Both the position numbers and the translations under genes were made by a program. A stretch of 64,000 nucleotides of DNA from JAGPDF01 sp052035735. GTDB lineage: Bacteria; Acidobacteriota; Thermoanaerobaculia; Multivoradales; JAGPDF01. The notes beneath the pieces are model-generated. The model ran no database searches and was not told the DNA's origin. It saw nothing but the letters and a program-made list of their open reading frames with translations. How positions within the stretch are numbered: the first letter of the stretch is position 1; each line of letters starts with the position of its first letter. Location: NCBI GenBank assembly GCA_052035735.1, contig JBPOHI010000003.1, positions 1 to 64,000 of the forward strand, read 5' to 3'. Shown here piece after piece: positions 34,403 to 44,044 of this stretch.

Positions 34403-36247
34403 CTACCGCGCGGCGATTCTCTTGAGCAGGGCGCCCAGCGCGAGCTGGGCATCGGCGAAGCGGTCCTGGGCTGTGAACAGCGGCTCCCGGGCGCCTTTCT
34501 GGCGCGCCGAACCCACCAGCACACGCGCCTCCCGGAGCAGCGAGGCGACGCGATCGAGCTCGCGCCCGAGCGCCGGGTCCCGCCAGAGCTCCTCGAGATC
34601 GCGATTGGAACGGTCTCCTTCGAGCGCTTTCACCTGGGTTTCGAGAGCGCTGACCTGGGCCTCGAACTCGACCAGTTCGGGTTCGAGGCCCTTGGCGGCG
34701 CAGACCTGGCGCGCCGCGAGGAGCTGCGCCGAGGCGTCGGGGTTTCGGCCGACGGCGGTCTGGCCGGACGAAGTGGCGAAGGCGACCTCGGCTGCATCGC
34801 AGTCGCCCGTCGCCGCCAGGGCCGCTCCGAGATGGAAGAACGGCAGATAGCCGTCGCGCTCGATCGGATCGCGGCCGGCGGCGGTGCGGAGGAGCGCAAT
34901 TGCCTTGTCTGGCTCGTGGCGCTCGAGCGCCGCGACTCCCTGGGTGTACTCCTTCGGTGTCCGCTCCCCACGGCCGCGGATCCAGACGAGTCCGATCGCC
35001 ACCAGGGCGCCGATCGCCACGACGGCGAGCCCGATCGACCAGACCGGGAACGAGCTCCGCGATCGCCCGGACACCACCGCCTGCGGCGGCGGCGTCACGA
35101 CCGCCCGCGGTGCCTGGACCACCGTGCGGCCTTCGGAATCGTCGGCGGCAGCGGCGTCCGGAGCGCCTGGAGTGCGAAATGGCAGCGTGTCGTCGGTCTG
35201 CAATGCGGCGAGAGCGAGGGCGGCTTCGATGCGTTCGCGCAGCGCCTTTGCCCGCGAGTCTTCGGGTACGAGGCGCAGGAGCTCGTGGAGTTTCGCCTGC
35301 GCCGCAGCGAGGCGCTTCGCCGCGAGCTCCTGCTCGGCCTCGCCCAGGAGGCGATCGACCTCGGCGTTGGGCGTCGAGTTCGACGGCGCCGGTCGCCGGG
35401 TGAGCTCGCGCTGAATCTCGCTCAGCCGGCGGCCGAAGATCTCCGCGCTCTGCGGTCGTCCCTCCGGCTGCTTGGACAGCGACTCGAGGATGAGGGCGCG
35501 GAGCGAGGCAGGAATCTGTCCTTCAGGATCCGAGGTCTCGAAGTCGAGCGGCGGAAGGTACAGATGGCCGGTCACGATCGCCGGCAGGTCGGTGCCGGTG
35601 ATCGGATGCCGCCCGCTCACCAGCTCGTAGAGCATGATGCCGAAGGAGTAGAGATCGCTGCGCGCGTCCACTGCCGTCGACGACAACTGCTCTGGCGACG
35701 AATAGCGCGGTTTGCCGAGATAGTGCAGCGTCGCGGTCGCCTGGCTGTCCTCGCGGAGGATCTTGACGATGCCGAGGTCGATGAGCTTGACCAGGGAATG
35801 GCCGTCGGCGTCCCGGGTGAGCATCAGGTTGTCGGGCGAGATATCGCGGTGGACGTAGCCCTTGCGGTGCAGAAAGGCGAGCGCACGCAACGCCTGGATG
35901 GCGATCGCCAGGGTCTCGGGCAGGTCGATGGAGGGCCGCGCCCGGCGATATTCGTCGAGGTTTACCCCCTCGATGTACTCCATGACGATGTAGGCGACAC
36001 CCGTCGGGTCGATCGAGAAGTCGTAGAGCTGGGCGATGTTCGGATGGCGCAGCTGAATCGCCGTCTTCGCCTCGCGCGCGAAACGCTCTTCGAGATCGGC
36101 GTCGCTCGACATCTGCGCGCGCAGGACCTTGATGACCCGCAACTCCTCGAGCAGGCGATGGCGGACGAGGTAGATCGTCCCCATGCCGCCTTCGCGCAGC
36201 TTGCGGACGATCTCGTACTTCGGATCGAGCTTGTCGACGTCAGACAC
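34403..36247 (-). CDS. Transmembrane Ser/Thr protein kinase
   Basis: A 614-residue eukaryotic-like kinase. Residues about 10-275 form the kinase domain: REGGMGTIYLVRH (glycine loop), VIKVLR (Lys), YVHRDISPDNLML (His133, Asp135), LIDLGIVKIL (DLG in place of DFG) and YSSPEQLS. A region of Pro/Thr-rich sequence follows, then one membrane helix (FPVWSIGLAVVAIGALVAIGLVW) and an extracytoplasmic TPR-like helical tail. It could supply the phosphothreonine read by the nearby FHA proteins, which is inference from proximity. The stop lies 9 bases from the metacaspase stop, in convergent orientation. Confidence 0.92.
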   Translation of the reverse strand: MSDVDKLDPKYEIVRKLREGGMGTIYLVRHRLLEELRVIKVLRAQMSSDADLEERFAREAKTAIQLRHPNIAQLYDFSIDPTGVAYIVMEYIEGVNLDEYRRARPSIDLPETLAIAIQALRALAFLHRKGYVHRDISPDNLMLTRDADGHSLVKLIDLGIVKILREDSQATATLHYLGKPRYSSPEQLSSTAVDARSDLYSFGIMLYELVSGRHPITGTDLPAIVTGHLYLPPLDFETSDPEGQIPASLRALILESLSKQPEGRPQSAEIFGRRLSEIQRELTRRPAPSNSTPNAEVDRLLGEAEQELAAKRLAAAQAKLHELLRLVPEDSRAKALRERIEAALALAALQTDDTLPFRTPGAPDAAAADDSEGRTVVQAPRAVVTPPPQAVVSGRSRSSFPVWSIGLAVVAIGALVAIGLVWIRGRGERTPKEYTQGVAALERHEPDKAIALLRTAAGRDPIERDGYLPFFHLGAALAATGDCDAAEVAFATSSGQTAVGRNPDASAQLLAARQVCAAKGLEPELVEFEAQVSALETQVKALEGDRSNRDLEELWRDPALGRELDRVASLLREARVLVGSARQKGAREPLFTAQDRFADAQLALGALLKRIAAR

Positions 36248-36255
36248 TCGTGCGA

Positions 36256-38157
36256 CTAGAAGCCGATGCGCAGTCCGGCCTGCCAGGTCGCGAGCTCGTA
36301 GTCCTGCCGCGCGAACTCACGGTCGTAGGCGAGGAACAGGCTTCCCCACAGATACTGCGCCGAGAGGCTCAGGCCGGCGTCGATCCAGTCGCGGTCCGGG
36401 GGATCGAGAAACACCACGAAGCTCGAGCCGGCGGCCTGGTCGCCGAGGAAGGTAGCGCGGACGGTGCGGGCGTCGTTGTCGAACTCGTGGCGGTAGGTGA
36501 CCGTGAACTGCGGTACGAGCACGCCGCGGGCCATCGAAATGTTGCCCGAGAGATCGAAGCCGAACTCGCCGAGCAGCGACTCCAGCTTCTGTTCCTCCAC
36601 GGCGACGCCGAAATCCGTCGCCACCGGCACGCCGCCGATCGCGACGTTGGCGATCGCGCCGCTCTCCGCGAAGGCGTCGACCTTGGCGCGCGCCCAGCTG
36701 CCGCGCACGAAGCTCGAGGCGACGATCCGCTGGCCACCCCAGTCCCAGCCGCCCTCGAGCGACGCCGACTGCTGGTCGCCGTCGAACTGCGCTCGCGCGT
36801 CCAGGTTGCCCACCACCGGCAACTCGATCCGGCGGCGCTGGTCGTAGTCGGTCGCACCGTAGCCGAAGGTCGCCTGGAGATAGGAACGCTCGGTCAGCTG
36901 CCAGGCGCCGTAGACCATGAGGTTCTGGCCGTCGAATTCGAGCTCGCCGCCGTTTCCGGAAAGATCGGTCTGGTTGGTGGCGTAGCCGCCGGCGATGCCG
37001 TAGAAGCTGTTCGCTCCGACGGCGAAGTCGAGGCCGAGCGTGCCCGAGGTGGTGTCGAAATCGAACGCCGTCTCGTCCCCGACGTCGCCCGACTGCTCAC
37101 CCTGCTGCATGCGGCCCGTGAAGAACAGGCCCCAACGCTGGCCGCGTTCCGGTTCGACCGAGCTCGCCGCGCTGGAGGCGGAACTGCTGTACGTTGCTTC
37201 TTGTCCGTCGTTGCCACTCCACCCCGCGAGCGTGTAGCCGGTCTGGCTCCCTCGGTTCGCGGCTCCGCCGTTGTAGGAGGCCAGAGTGTAGCCGGAGCTG
37301 CTGGCGTCGCGGTTGCGGCGCTCCGCCAGGGCGTAGTCGACGGAACGGGCGAGGCGCTCCCGGCGTGCGCTCTCGCTGCGGGCCGCTGCGAAAGTCGCGC
37401 TGTCGATGACCGTGCTGCCGGCCGACCAGGAGATCTGGGAGCCGGCGGCGAGCGCTCCGCCGCGCAGGGCTCCCAGACGGGAAGAGACGATCGCCTGCTG
37501 CTGCGCGGCGCTGGAGGCGGCCGTCTTCGAGGCGCTGCCGAGCCCGGTGGGCGACATCTCGACCAGAGCCGCGGCGCGCTGGTCGCGATTGGTGAGGACG
37601 CCGGTCATGAAGACGCAGAGCGGCGTCGCCCGCGGGATCCGCCGCGGCGTACCGTCCGGATTGTTGAAGACGTCGAAACAGATGTCGTCGAACGAGCCAC
37701 CCGCCGAGGTCTGGGTGTTGTTGCCCGAGGTGAGCTCACCGAGGCTCCCGACGGTGACCGCAAAGACGATCGGCGAAGCTCCTTGAAGCGAAGCCCGGAT
37801 GTTCACGACTCCGGCCACACCGAAACCGAATCGGGCGCGCGCGATGCCGGCGGCGTCGGATGGGGAAGGCGCCCCGCTCGTGCCCCGCGGCGATCCTGGA
37901 GCCGAGATCACCTCCCAGGTCAGGGAGACGTTCGGCACCGGGGTGCCGCGGGAATTGAGCACCCGCACTTCGAGGGTCACGCCATCGCCGAGCACGACGC
38001 TTTGCGTTCCGGGCGAGACTGGAACCAGCCTGAGCGACTCCTGACTCTGCGCGTTCGCAGCTCGGTCGAGCGACATGAGCGGCAGAGTCGCGAGCATCGC
38101 GAGAGCGAGGCAGGTGGCGCGAAGCGCAGCCTGGTGAGCGGAACGAACGGTCGTCAT
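36256..38157 (-). CDS. Outer-membrane autotransporter-like barrel with Ig-like domain
   Basis: About 633 residues. ATG 38157 follows GGAAGGAG and opens into a signal peptide (LALAMLATLPLMSLDRAANAQ). A bacterial Ig-like domain follows at about 28-130 (VVLGDGVTLEVRVLNSRGTPVPNVSLTWEV), then a region of repeated Ser/Gly/Tyr motifs (GYTLASYNGG, GYTLAGWSGN), and from about 340 an autotransporter-type beta barrel of alternating strands ending in LRIGF with the terminal Phe used for outer-membrane assembly. Any start further upstream would run into the palindromic repeat. It probably displays the Ig-like region outside the cell. Confidence 0.82.
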   Translation of the reverse strand: MTTVRSAHQAALRATCLALAMLATLPLMSLDRAANAQSQESLRLVPVSPGTQSVVLGDGVTLEVRVLNSRGTPVPNVSLTWEVISAPGSPRGTSGAPSPSDAAGIARARFGFGVAGVVNIRASLQGASPIVFAVTVGSLGELTSGNNTQTSAGGSFDDICFDVFNNPDGTPRRIPRATPLCVFMTGVLTNRDQRAAALVEMSPTGLGSASKTAASSAAQQQAIVSSRLGALRGGALAAGSQISWSAGSTVIDSATFAAARSESARRERLARSVDYALAERRNRDASSSGYTLASYNGGAANRGSQTGYTLAGWSGNDGQEATYSSSASSAASSVEPERGQRWGLFFTGRMQQGEQSGDVGDETAFDFDTTSGTLGLDFAVGANSFYGIAGGYATNQTDLSGNGGELEFDGQNLMVYGAWQLTERSYLQATFGYGATDYDQRRRIELPVVGNLDARAQFDGDQQSASLEGGWDWGGQRIVASSFVRGSWARAKVDAFAESGAIANVAIGGVPVATDFGVAVEEQKLESLLGEFGFDLSGNISMARGVLVPQFTVTYRHEFDNDARTVRATFLGDQAAGSSFVVFLDPPDRDWIDAGLSLSAQYLWGSLFLAYDREFARQDYELATWQAGLRIGF

Positions 38158-38248
38158 TTCGAGCTCCTTCCGTTGGGTGACCGTTTCGAGTCTACCCGAA
38201 GTCGGTTGCGCCGCCGGCTGGGCAGGAGGTGCCCGCCCCCGCCAGCAG

Positions 38249-38394
38249 AAAATGGGGACAGTCCCCATTTTTCTCCCTTTTCCTTCGCCGGTTTCCTCAG
38301 CGCAGCCGCAAGTCCCGCCTCTTCAGGGCCTTACGGATGCGCCGGCCACCAGCCACAGCGCGCTCGTCGAAAAATGGGGACTGTCCCCATTTTT
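38249..38394. repeat. Intergenic palindromic repeats, two copies
   Basis: Two copies of the extended palindrome AATGGGGAC(A/T)GTCCCCATTTTT lie at about 38249-38272 and 38370-38394, in opposite centre orientation (A versus T) and about 100 bases apart. The segment between them has no gene. The block separates the barrel gene from the convergently unrelated protease gene, both on the minus strand. Confidence 0.85.
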
Positions 38395-38409
38395 CGCCCA
38401 TTTTTCGGG

Positions 38410-39687
38410 TCAGGGGTGTCGGGGGGCGGTCTCCCAGGCTCCTTCGCGCGCCTGGACCTCGAGGGCGAGGACTTCGCCTTGCGGCGAAACGACGAACTTC
38501 ACTCTCGGTTCGCTCTGGCCGGCGAGGGCGAAGTGATGCGGCGCGACCTCGGCGAGTGCGAGCTTCGGCCCTTCGCCTTGCGGCCCGACGAGTCGCTGCA
38601 GGACGAGCCGGCCGTCTTCGACCGTGATCCGGCGCTCGCCGTAGGTGCCGACGTAGCGCGCGAGTGGGAGGCCCGCGGCGCGCGTCGCATCGCCTGCCGC
38701 CGCCGGCGGTGTGGCGGCGGGCTCGAAGCGCAGCCGCCGTGAACGCTGATCGATCGAGACGGCGTAGCGCGCCAGGAAGCCCGAACCGAGGTTGCCGTGG
38801 GTCAGGCGGCCGAAGAAGTGGACGTCAGGCCGCTCGAGTCGGATCGCGCCGAGCTCGAAGGCGCCGTCGATCGCCGCACCGTAGACGATCGCCTCGCCGG
38901 CGACGGTGCGGCCGCGCCCGATCTCGATCGCCGGGGCGACGAGCGGCAGCGTCATTCGCAACTCGTCGGGGAAGGTGATCGAGCCCTGCGCGCCCGAGTC
39001 GAGTGTCATGACGTACTCCTGCCCCGCGACCTTTACCGTGACGCCGAGAAGGCCGGCTTCCGCCTCTCGCGCGTCGACGACCGCGCGGCCGTCGGCCGGC
39101 GGGAGACGGCCGGGAGAGAGGCGGAGCTCGCCGGCCGGATAGTCGAGCGTGAGCAGCACGTCGCGGAACAAAGGCATGCCGAGGACGCCACGCGGCGCAG
39201 GCTCGCCGTCCGGCTCTGTCCGGTAGAGTCCGGCGCGCTCGAAGGCGACGGCGAAGAAGCCGTCGAATCGAGCGTCCGCAATCTCGAGCCGCTCGATGCG
39301 GTGCTGCACGGCGGCAATCCCCTCGGGGTCCGTCGGATCGCCGATCTTCGTCGTGCCGATCGCCGGCAGCCCGAGCTCGGCCACGAAGTCGCTGTCGAGC
39401 ACGGTGGCACCGCCGCCGGTGTCGAGGAAGAGGGCGAACGGTCCGCGACCGTCGATGCGCACGTCGACCACCGGCTTGCCGTGGAATCGTCGCAAGGGAA
39501 CCGAAGTGCCAGCGGGCGGCAGGGCGACGGCGCGCGGTTGGTCGGTGAGCGGCGGTGCGCCAGGCGGCGGCTCGCTGGCCGAGTGTGCCGGCGAGAGAGC
39601 GAGGAGCAACGCGCCCAGGGCGAGCGGCGCCCAAGGGCTCGGGAGAAGCGTGCGAAGGCCGGGTGCGGACGTCGGTTTCGTGGTCAT
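38410..39687 (-). CDS. Secreted retropepsin-like aspartyl protease
   Basis: About 425 residues from ATG 39687, which opens into a signal peptide (SPWAPLALGALLLALSPAHSAS). Two aspartyl protease motifs are present, LFLDTGGGATVLDS near 89 and MTLDSGAQGSITFP near 228, so a single chain carries both halves. The C-terminal 95 residues (LARYVGTYGERRITVEDGRLVLQRL) resemble the DUF3471-type domains often attached to secreted hydrolases. It probably acts in the periplasm. It is divergent from the winged-helix regulator gene across about 210 bases in which I see no further gene. Confidence 0.85.
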   Translation of the reverse strand: MTTKPTSAPGLRTLLPSPWAPLALGALLLALSPAHSASEPPPGAPPLTDQPRAVALPPAGTSVPLRRFHGKPVVDVRIDGRGPFALFLDTGGGATVLDSDFVAELGLPAIGTTKIGDPTDPEGIAAVQHRIERLEIADARFDGFFAVAFERAGLYRTEPDGEPAPRGVLGMPLFRDVLLTLDYPAGELRLSPGRLPPADGRAVVDAREAEAGLLGVTVKVAGQEYVMTLDSGAQGSITFPDELRMTLPLVAPAIEIGRGRTVAGEAIVYGAAIDGAFELGAIRLERPDVHFFGRLTHGNLGSGFLARYAVSIDQRSRRLRFEPAATPPAAAGDATRAAGLPLARYVGTYGERRITVEDGRLVLQRLVGPQGEGPKLALAEVAPHHFALAGQSEPRVKFVVSPQGEVLALEVQAREGAWETAPRHP

Positions 39688-39901
39688 GAGCCCTGCATTT
39701 TGCAACCGCGATGCCCGTTGGCGGGACGCGCCGCTCGCCGCGCTCGGCCCTGTAGGCTCCCGATCTGCGTACTCCACGCCGCAAGTGAGGAGCCGTCGAG
39801 CGCGCGCCGCGGCTGGCCGTGATCGCGACGGTGCTTCAGGCGCTCAGTTCGTGCGCAGCTCGCAGCGGAACATCGCCGAGGGAGTTAGGATCTGGCGCGT
39901 T

Positions 39902-41506
39902 GTGAGCGATCAGGTGCGATCGGGCTTCGCCTTCGGACGGTTCCTGTACGACGCCGCGCAGGTCAGGCTCCTGCTCGCCGGGCGGGAGGTGCCGCTGACG
40001 GCGCGCGAGATGCACCTGCTGGTGATTTTCCTTGCGCGCCCAGGCGAGTGGCTCGAGGAAGAGTGGTTGGCGCGCGGCCTGTGGCCGAACGCCGTCGCTC
40101 CGACCGGCGAGCTCGACCGCCTGGTGCGCGCGCTCACCGCGGCGCTCGACGAGGGCGCGGATGGCGTCGCCACGATCCAGACGCTCAAGCGGCGGGGCTA
40201 CCGCCTGCTGATTCCGGTCCGGCCGTTGGAAGCTCTCGAGCCGGCGAGCGCTCCACCTTCGGCGAGCGGAGCCGCGAGCGGAACGCGCCCCGCGCCCGGC
40301 TCGAGCGAACGCGGCTACGAGCTCGCCGGCGGACGCGGCGCGCGACGATCACGGGTCTTGCCGGCACAGATCGCGGCCGGGTTGCTCGTCGCTGGAGCGG
40401 GCGTGCTCGCCATGCTCTGGTGGATGGGCCCGCCGGACCGGGCTGGCGGAGCGGGCGACGGCAGCGCGCTGGCAGTGCCCAACCCGGCCGCGATGCGCGC
40501 CGCGGCCGCGGCCGAGCTCGCCAAGGGCCTCGCCGCCGCGCCGCTTCCCGACCTCGCCTCGCGGCGTGCCGCCATCAGCCACTTCGAGGCCGCGTTGCAG
40601 CTCGACAGCAGCGCGCGCCATCAGGCCGCGGCGCACAGCGCGCTCGCCAGTGTGCTGGTGCGCGAAGGCGAGCTCGAACGCGCCCGGCGCGAAGCCCAGG
40701 CGGCGCTCGCCGCGAACATCGCGTTGGGCGACGGGGCACGGCTCGCCGAGCCGCTCGCGGCGCTCGCTTTCACGCAGCTCTTCCTCGCCCGCGATCCGCT
40801 GGCGGCGCGCGCTTCGGCGGAGCGAGCGCTGGGCCTCGACGCCCTCGATCTCGGCGCGCGCCGGGCGCTGGTCTGGACCTGCGTGGTCGAAGGCCGCTTC
40901 GACGATGCGCTGCGCGAGCTCGAGCCGGCGCGCCAGTCGGGGCAGTTCGATGCCGAAATCGCCACTGACGAAGCCTGGATCCGCTACTTCGCCGGCGACC
41001 CTCTGGCGGCCCGCCAGCTGCTGTCTGCCGTCGTGCGGCGCGAACCGCTCTTCCGGCGCGCGCATGCCGCCCTCGCGGCGCTTCACCTTGCCGAGCGCCG
41101 GCTTGCCGCAGCGGCGGTCGAGCTCGAGCTTCTCGACGCGCTCGACTCGGGGGCGAACATGGAGGACGAGCGCATCCGCCGCCTCACTTCGGCGAGTTGG
41201 GCGCCGCCGGACGCAAGCGAGGCCGCCCGCCTGCTCGAGGAGCGCGCCGCGGCGGCTGCGGGACTCAAGCCGGCGACCGGCGGCACCGCCGGTGCGGCGA
41301 CCCAGGCGGCGCGGATCTACGCCCAGTTCGGCGAGAGCGCACAAGCGATCGCCGCGCTGGCCCGCGCCCTCGACCGGCGCGAGGCCGCCGCGACGCTCGC
41401 TCGGGTCGATCCGGCTTTCGTTTCGCTGCGCGGCTCGATCGCGTTCCGCAAACTCCTCGACGAGGCGGGAGTGCCGGCGCTGGCGAAGCCGACCTCTCCT
41501 CGCTGA
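39902..41506 (+). CDS. Membrane-bound winged-helix regulator with TPR domain (CadC-like)
   Basis: About 534 residues from GTG 39902. The N-terminal 100 residues are an OmpR/PhoB-type winged helix (REVPLTAREMHLLVIFLARPGEWLEEEWLARGLW ... TIQTLKRRGYRLL). A linker follows, then one membrane helix at about 153-176 (AAGLLVAGAGVLAMLWWM) and a periplasmic TPR-rich region (AAISHFEAALQLDSSARHQAA and similar). This is the one-component layout of CadC-like regulators, which bind DNA in the cytoplasm and sense signals outside the membrane. An alternative GTG lies at 39914. The hydrolase gene follows 46 bases downstream. Confidence 0.85.
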   Translation: MSDQVRSGFAFGRFLYDAAQVRLLLAGREVPLTAREMHLLVIFLARPGEWLEEEWLARGLWPNAVAPTGELDRLVRALTAALDEGADGVATIQTLKRRGYRLLIPVRPLEALEPASAPPSASGAASGTRPAPGSSERGYELAGGRGARRSRVLPAQIAAGLLVAGAGVLAMLWWMGPPDRAGGAGDGSALAVPNPAAMRAAAAAELAKGLAAAPLPDLASRRAAISHFEAALQLDSSARHQAAAHSALASVLVREGELERARREAQAALAANIALGDGARLAEPLAALAFTQLFLARDPLAARASAERALGLDALDLGARRALVWTCVVEGRFDDALRELEPARQSGQFDAEIATDEAWIRYFAGDPLAARQLLSAVVRREPLFRRAHAALAALHLAERRLAAAAVELELLDALDSGANMEDERIRRLTSASWAPPDASEAARLLEERAAAAAGLKPATGGTAGAATQAARIYAQFGESAQAIAALARALDRREAAATLARVDPAFVSLRGSIAFRKLLDEAGVPALAKPTSPR

Positions 41507-41552
41507 GCGGCCTTCGACGCAACCCCGGGCTGCCACGCGCGTATTCGCAGGC

Positions 41553-43019
41553 ATGAACCTCCACGCCTTCTGCAAGACCCCGCGGCATCGCCCTCGTGCC
41601 CTGATGCTCGTCACCGTCGGAGCCTTCGCGCTCGCCCGCGCGGGATCGCTGGCGGCGGATGCGGTCGGCTCGCTCGACGTCACGAAGTACGGTGTCGTTT
41701 GGCGCGTTCCGGCCATGGCGGCGGTGACGGTCGATCCCGGTCAGCCGTTCGGGGACGGCGACCGGCGATTCGAGATCTACCGTCCGCCCGGCTCGCAAGC
41801 GGACGCCGTGGGGAGAGCGGCGCGCCGCCCGCTGCCGGCGATCCTCTTCGTCAACTCCACCGGATCCCCGTTCCAGGAGTGGGAGATCTATAGCGACTGG
41901 GCCCGCCTCGCGGCGGCGCACGGCATCGCGGGCATCGTCTACCAGAGCGACGGGGCGGACGCGACGAAGAGCCTGAACGCTCTCTACGCCCACCTCCGGA
42001 CGCACGCTGCCGACCTCGGACTCGACCCGGCGCGCCTGGCCGTCTGGGCTTGCTCCGCGAACGTGAGCCTGGCGCTGCCCTGGCTCCACGGCACGCCGCG
42101 GCCCGAGGTCGCGGCGGCGGTGCTCTACTACGGGCACGCGCCGGTGCCGGAGTTGCGCAGCGACCTGCCGGTCTTCTACGTTCTGGCTGGACGCGACAGC
42201 CCGCAGTTGAAGGTGGGAATCCGCGAGATCTTCGCGCAGGCAACCCTTCAGGCCGCGCCATGGACGATGGTCGAGGCGCCGACGCTGCCGCACGCCTTCG
42301 ACGCGCTCGACGAAGGCGTCGAATCGCAGCGGTTGGTGAAGGAGACGATCGCCTGGCTGGTCGACCGCCTGGTGAGTCCGCCGGCGGCTGGACCGGCGCC
42401 GGACCTCGCGCGGCAGGCACTTCTGGGAACCTACGGGCAGGACTTCGCCGCTTCCGAGACGGCGCTGCGGTCGATGCTCGCCCGTCGGCCGGACGACCGG
42501 ACGGTGCTCGTGACGCTCGGCGGAGTCCTGGCACGCAGCGGGCAGGACGAAGCCGCAGTCCCCGTGCTGCAACGGGCGAGGGCAGCGGGGGAGTCGGGTC
42601 TTCGCCTGAGCCTCCAGCTCGGTCAGGCGCTGGTGCGCACCGGAGAGCTCGACGCCGGTTACGCCGAGCTCGCGAAGGCCGTCACGGCCGGGGCGAACCC
42701 GGGCTTCATCTACAACCAGCTCGGTGTACCCGCGATGCAACGCGGTGACATGGCGACAGCGATCCGTATCTGGGAGCGGGCCCTCTCCGGGCCCGACGCG
42801 ATGCCGGCCGAGGGCGGAGCACGGCGCGTCGTGCTCTACAACCTGGCCTGCGCACAGGCACGCCACGGTCAACGCGACGCGGCGCTCGAGCGCCTCGGCC
42901 AGGCGATCGCTGCGGGTTTCGGGCCACGGGCGACGATCGAGGGCGACGAGGATCTCTCGAGCCTGCGCAGCGATCCGCGCTTCGCGGCGCTGCTCAACGG
43001 GATCGCTGCGACCCCTTGA
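41553..43019 (+). CDS. Alpha/beta hydrolase with C-terminal TPR region
   Basis: A 488-residue protein with a signal peptide (LMLVTVGAFALARAGSLAA) followed by an alpha/beta-hydrolase fold at about 60-275. The likely nucleophile is Ser168 in WACSANVS, a departure from GxSxG, with Asp215 (LAGRDS) and His247 (TLPHAF) completing a triad. The region from about 290 has TPR-like repeats (LLGTYGQDFAASETALRSMLARRPDDRTVLVTLGGVL, YNLACAQARHGQRDAALERL). It is probably co-transcribed with the winged-helix regulator. The substrate is unknown; a secreted esterase or peptidase is plausible. Confidence 0.78.
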   Translation: MNLHAFCKTPRHRPRALMLVTVGAFALARAGSLAADAVGSLDVTKYGVVWRVPAMAAVTVDPGQPFGDGDRRFEIYRPPGSQADAVGRAARRPLPAILFVNSTGSPFQEWEIYSDWARLAAAHGIAGIVYQSDGADATKSLNALYAHLRTHAADLGLDPARLAVWACSANVSLALPWLHGTPRPEVAAAVLYYGHAPVPELRSDLPVFYVLAGRDSPQLKVGIREIFAQATLQAAPWTMVEAPTLPHAFDALDEGVESQRLVKETIAWLVDRLVSPPAAGPAPDLARQALLGTYGQDFAASETALRSMLARRPDDRTVLVTLGGVLARSGQDEAAVPVLQRARAAGESGLRLSLQLGQALVRTGELDAGYAELAKAVTAGANPGFIYNQLGVPAMQRGDMATAIRIWERALSGPDAMPAEGGARRVVLYNLACAQARHGQRDAALERLGQAIAAGFGPRATIEGDEDLSSLRSDPRFAALLNGIAATP

Positions 43020-43077
43020 CCGGCTAGCGCGGCGCGGGGAGGTTTCGGCGGAAGAAGTCGCGGAGCTCCTCGTTCAC

Positions 43078-44031
43078 CTAGCGGTCGGTGAAGTGTCCGA
43101 CGCCAGGGTAGGTGCGGAATTCGACGTGGGCTCCGGCCTCGCGATAGATCTGCTGGCAGCGCTGCCAGCGGTCGGGCTGCATTCGCGCGCCGATGACGGC
43201 ATCGACGATCGCCTTCTCGGCCGCGGTGTAGCCGTCGTCGAACTGCACGGCGTCGTTGTCGTCGAGCGCACCCATGTAGAGAAACTGCGGGACCTTGCGC
43301 CAGGCAGGGGCGTCGAAAACGCTGCCGGCGACGGTTGCGACGTCGGCGACGCCGAGCGGATAGGCGAGCTCGCGACCGCCGAGCGAGGCGAGCGGCAGGA
43401 TCAAGTTGCCGTTGAGGCCACCGGCGGCGACGGCCTGCACGCGCTCCGGATGAAGTGCGGTAAAGCGGTTGACGAATGAGCCGGAGGCCGAGAAGCCGGT
43501 GAGCAGGACCTTTTCCGGGAGCCTCCATCCCGCGGTTGCGAGGCGCGCGCGGGCGTCGTCGATCATCGCCAGAAGCTGCAGGTCGAGCCGCTGCAGCATT
43601 CCGCCTTCGACGAGCAGCGTGTCGCGGTCGAGCTGATGGGTGTAAAGCTCCCACTGGCTTTCCGGGCGCGGAAAGACCGGGACGAGCAGCGGCAGCCCGA
43701 GCTCGCGCGCGACGAAGCCGCCGATCGCCTTGTCGGCGAGGTCGCGCGCGGCCGACAGGTGGACGATGAAGTCGTCGGAGACTCTGCCGGTGTTGTTGGG
43801 CTCGACGAGCAGGGCGCCGGGTCGCGCGGCGGCGCCGTCCGCCGCCGCGGGGACGACGAGGAGGTACGGGTAGTGGAAGCCGCGCTCCGCGTTGGCCTCG
43901 ACCAGGGTGGTCGAAGAAGCCGCCGGCGGCGGCTCGGGGCAGGGGACGGCGCCCGCTGCGGCGCTTGCGATCGCGAGCAGGAGCGCCGGGAGTCCGGCAG
44001 CGGCAGGAAGGCGGCTCGATCGAGGGTGCAC
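43078..44031 (-). CDS. Secreted PHB-depolymerase-like hydrolase, ends at an in-frame TAG
   Basis: 317 residues from GTG 44031, which follows GGAGAG and opens into a signal peptide (AAGLPALLLAIASAAAGAVP). It is an alpha/beta hydrolase with GFSASGSF (nucleophile Ser181) and GVGHFTDR (catalytic His313). It resembles poly(3-hydroxybutyrate) depolymerase or feruloyl-esterase-like enzymes. Immediately after the TAG at 43078-43080 the same frame continues for 17 codons, VNEELRDFFRRNLPAPR, to a second TAG at 43024-43026. That is the usual C-terminal helix of this fold, so the first TAG looks like a recent nonsense change or a read-through site. The gene is 13 bases downstream of the DUF4097-type gene. 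Confidence 0.8.
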   Translation of the reverse strand: MHPRSSRLPAAAGLPALLLAIASAAAGAVPCPEPPPAASSTTLVEANAERGFHYPYLLVVPAAADGAAARPGALLVEPNNTGRVSDDFIVHLSAARDLADKAIGGFVARELGLPLLVPVFPRPESQWELYTHQLDRDTLLVEGGMLQRLDLQLLAMIDDARARLATAGWRLPEKVLLTGFSASGSFVNRFTALHPERVQAVAAGGLNGNLILPLASLGGRELAYPLGVADVATVAGSVFDAPAWRKVPQFLYMGALDDNDAVQFDDGYTAAEKAIVDAVIGARMQPDRWQRCQQIYREAGAHVEFRTYPGVGHFTDR

Positions 44032-44044
44032 CGGGCTCTCCGAG

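Noticed and set aside
38158..38268. Start of the autotransporter gene within the palindromic repeat (MGTVPIF...)
   Set aside because: The Met comes from the repeat itself (ATGGGGACTGTCCC read in frame). ATG 38157 has a Shine-Dalgarno and a proper signal peptide.
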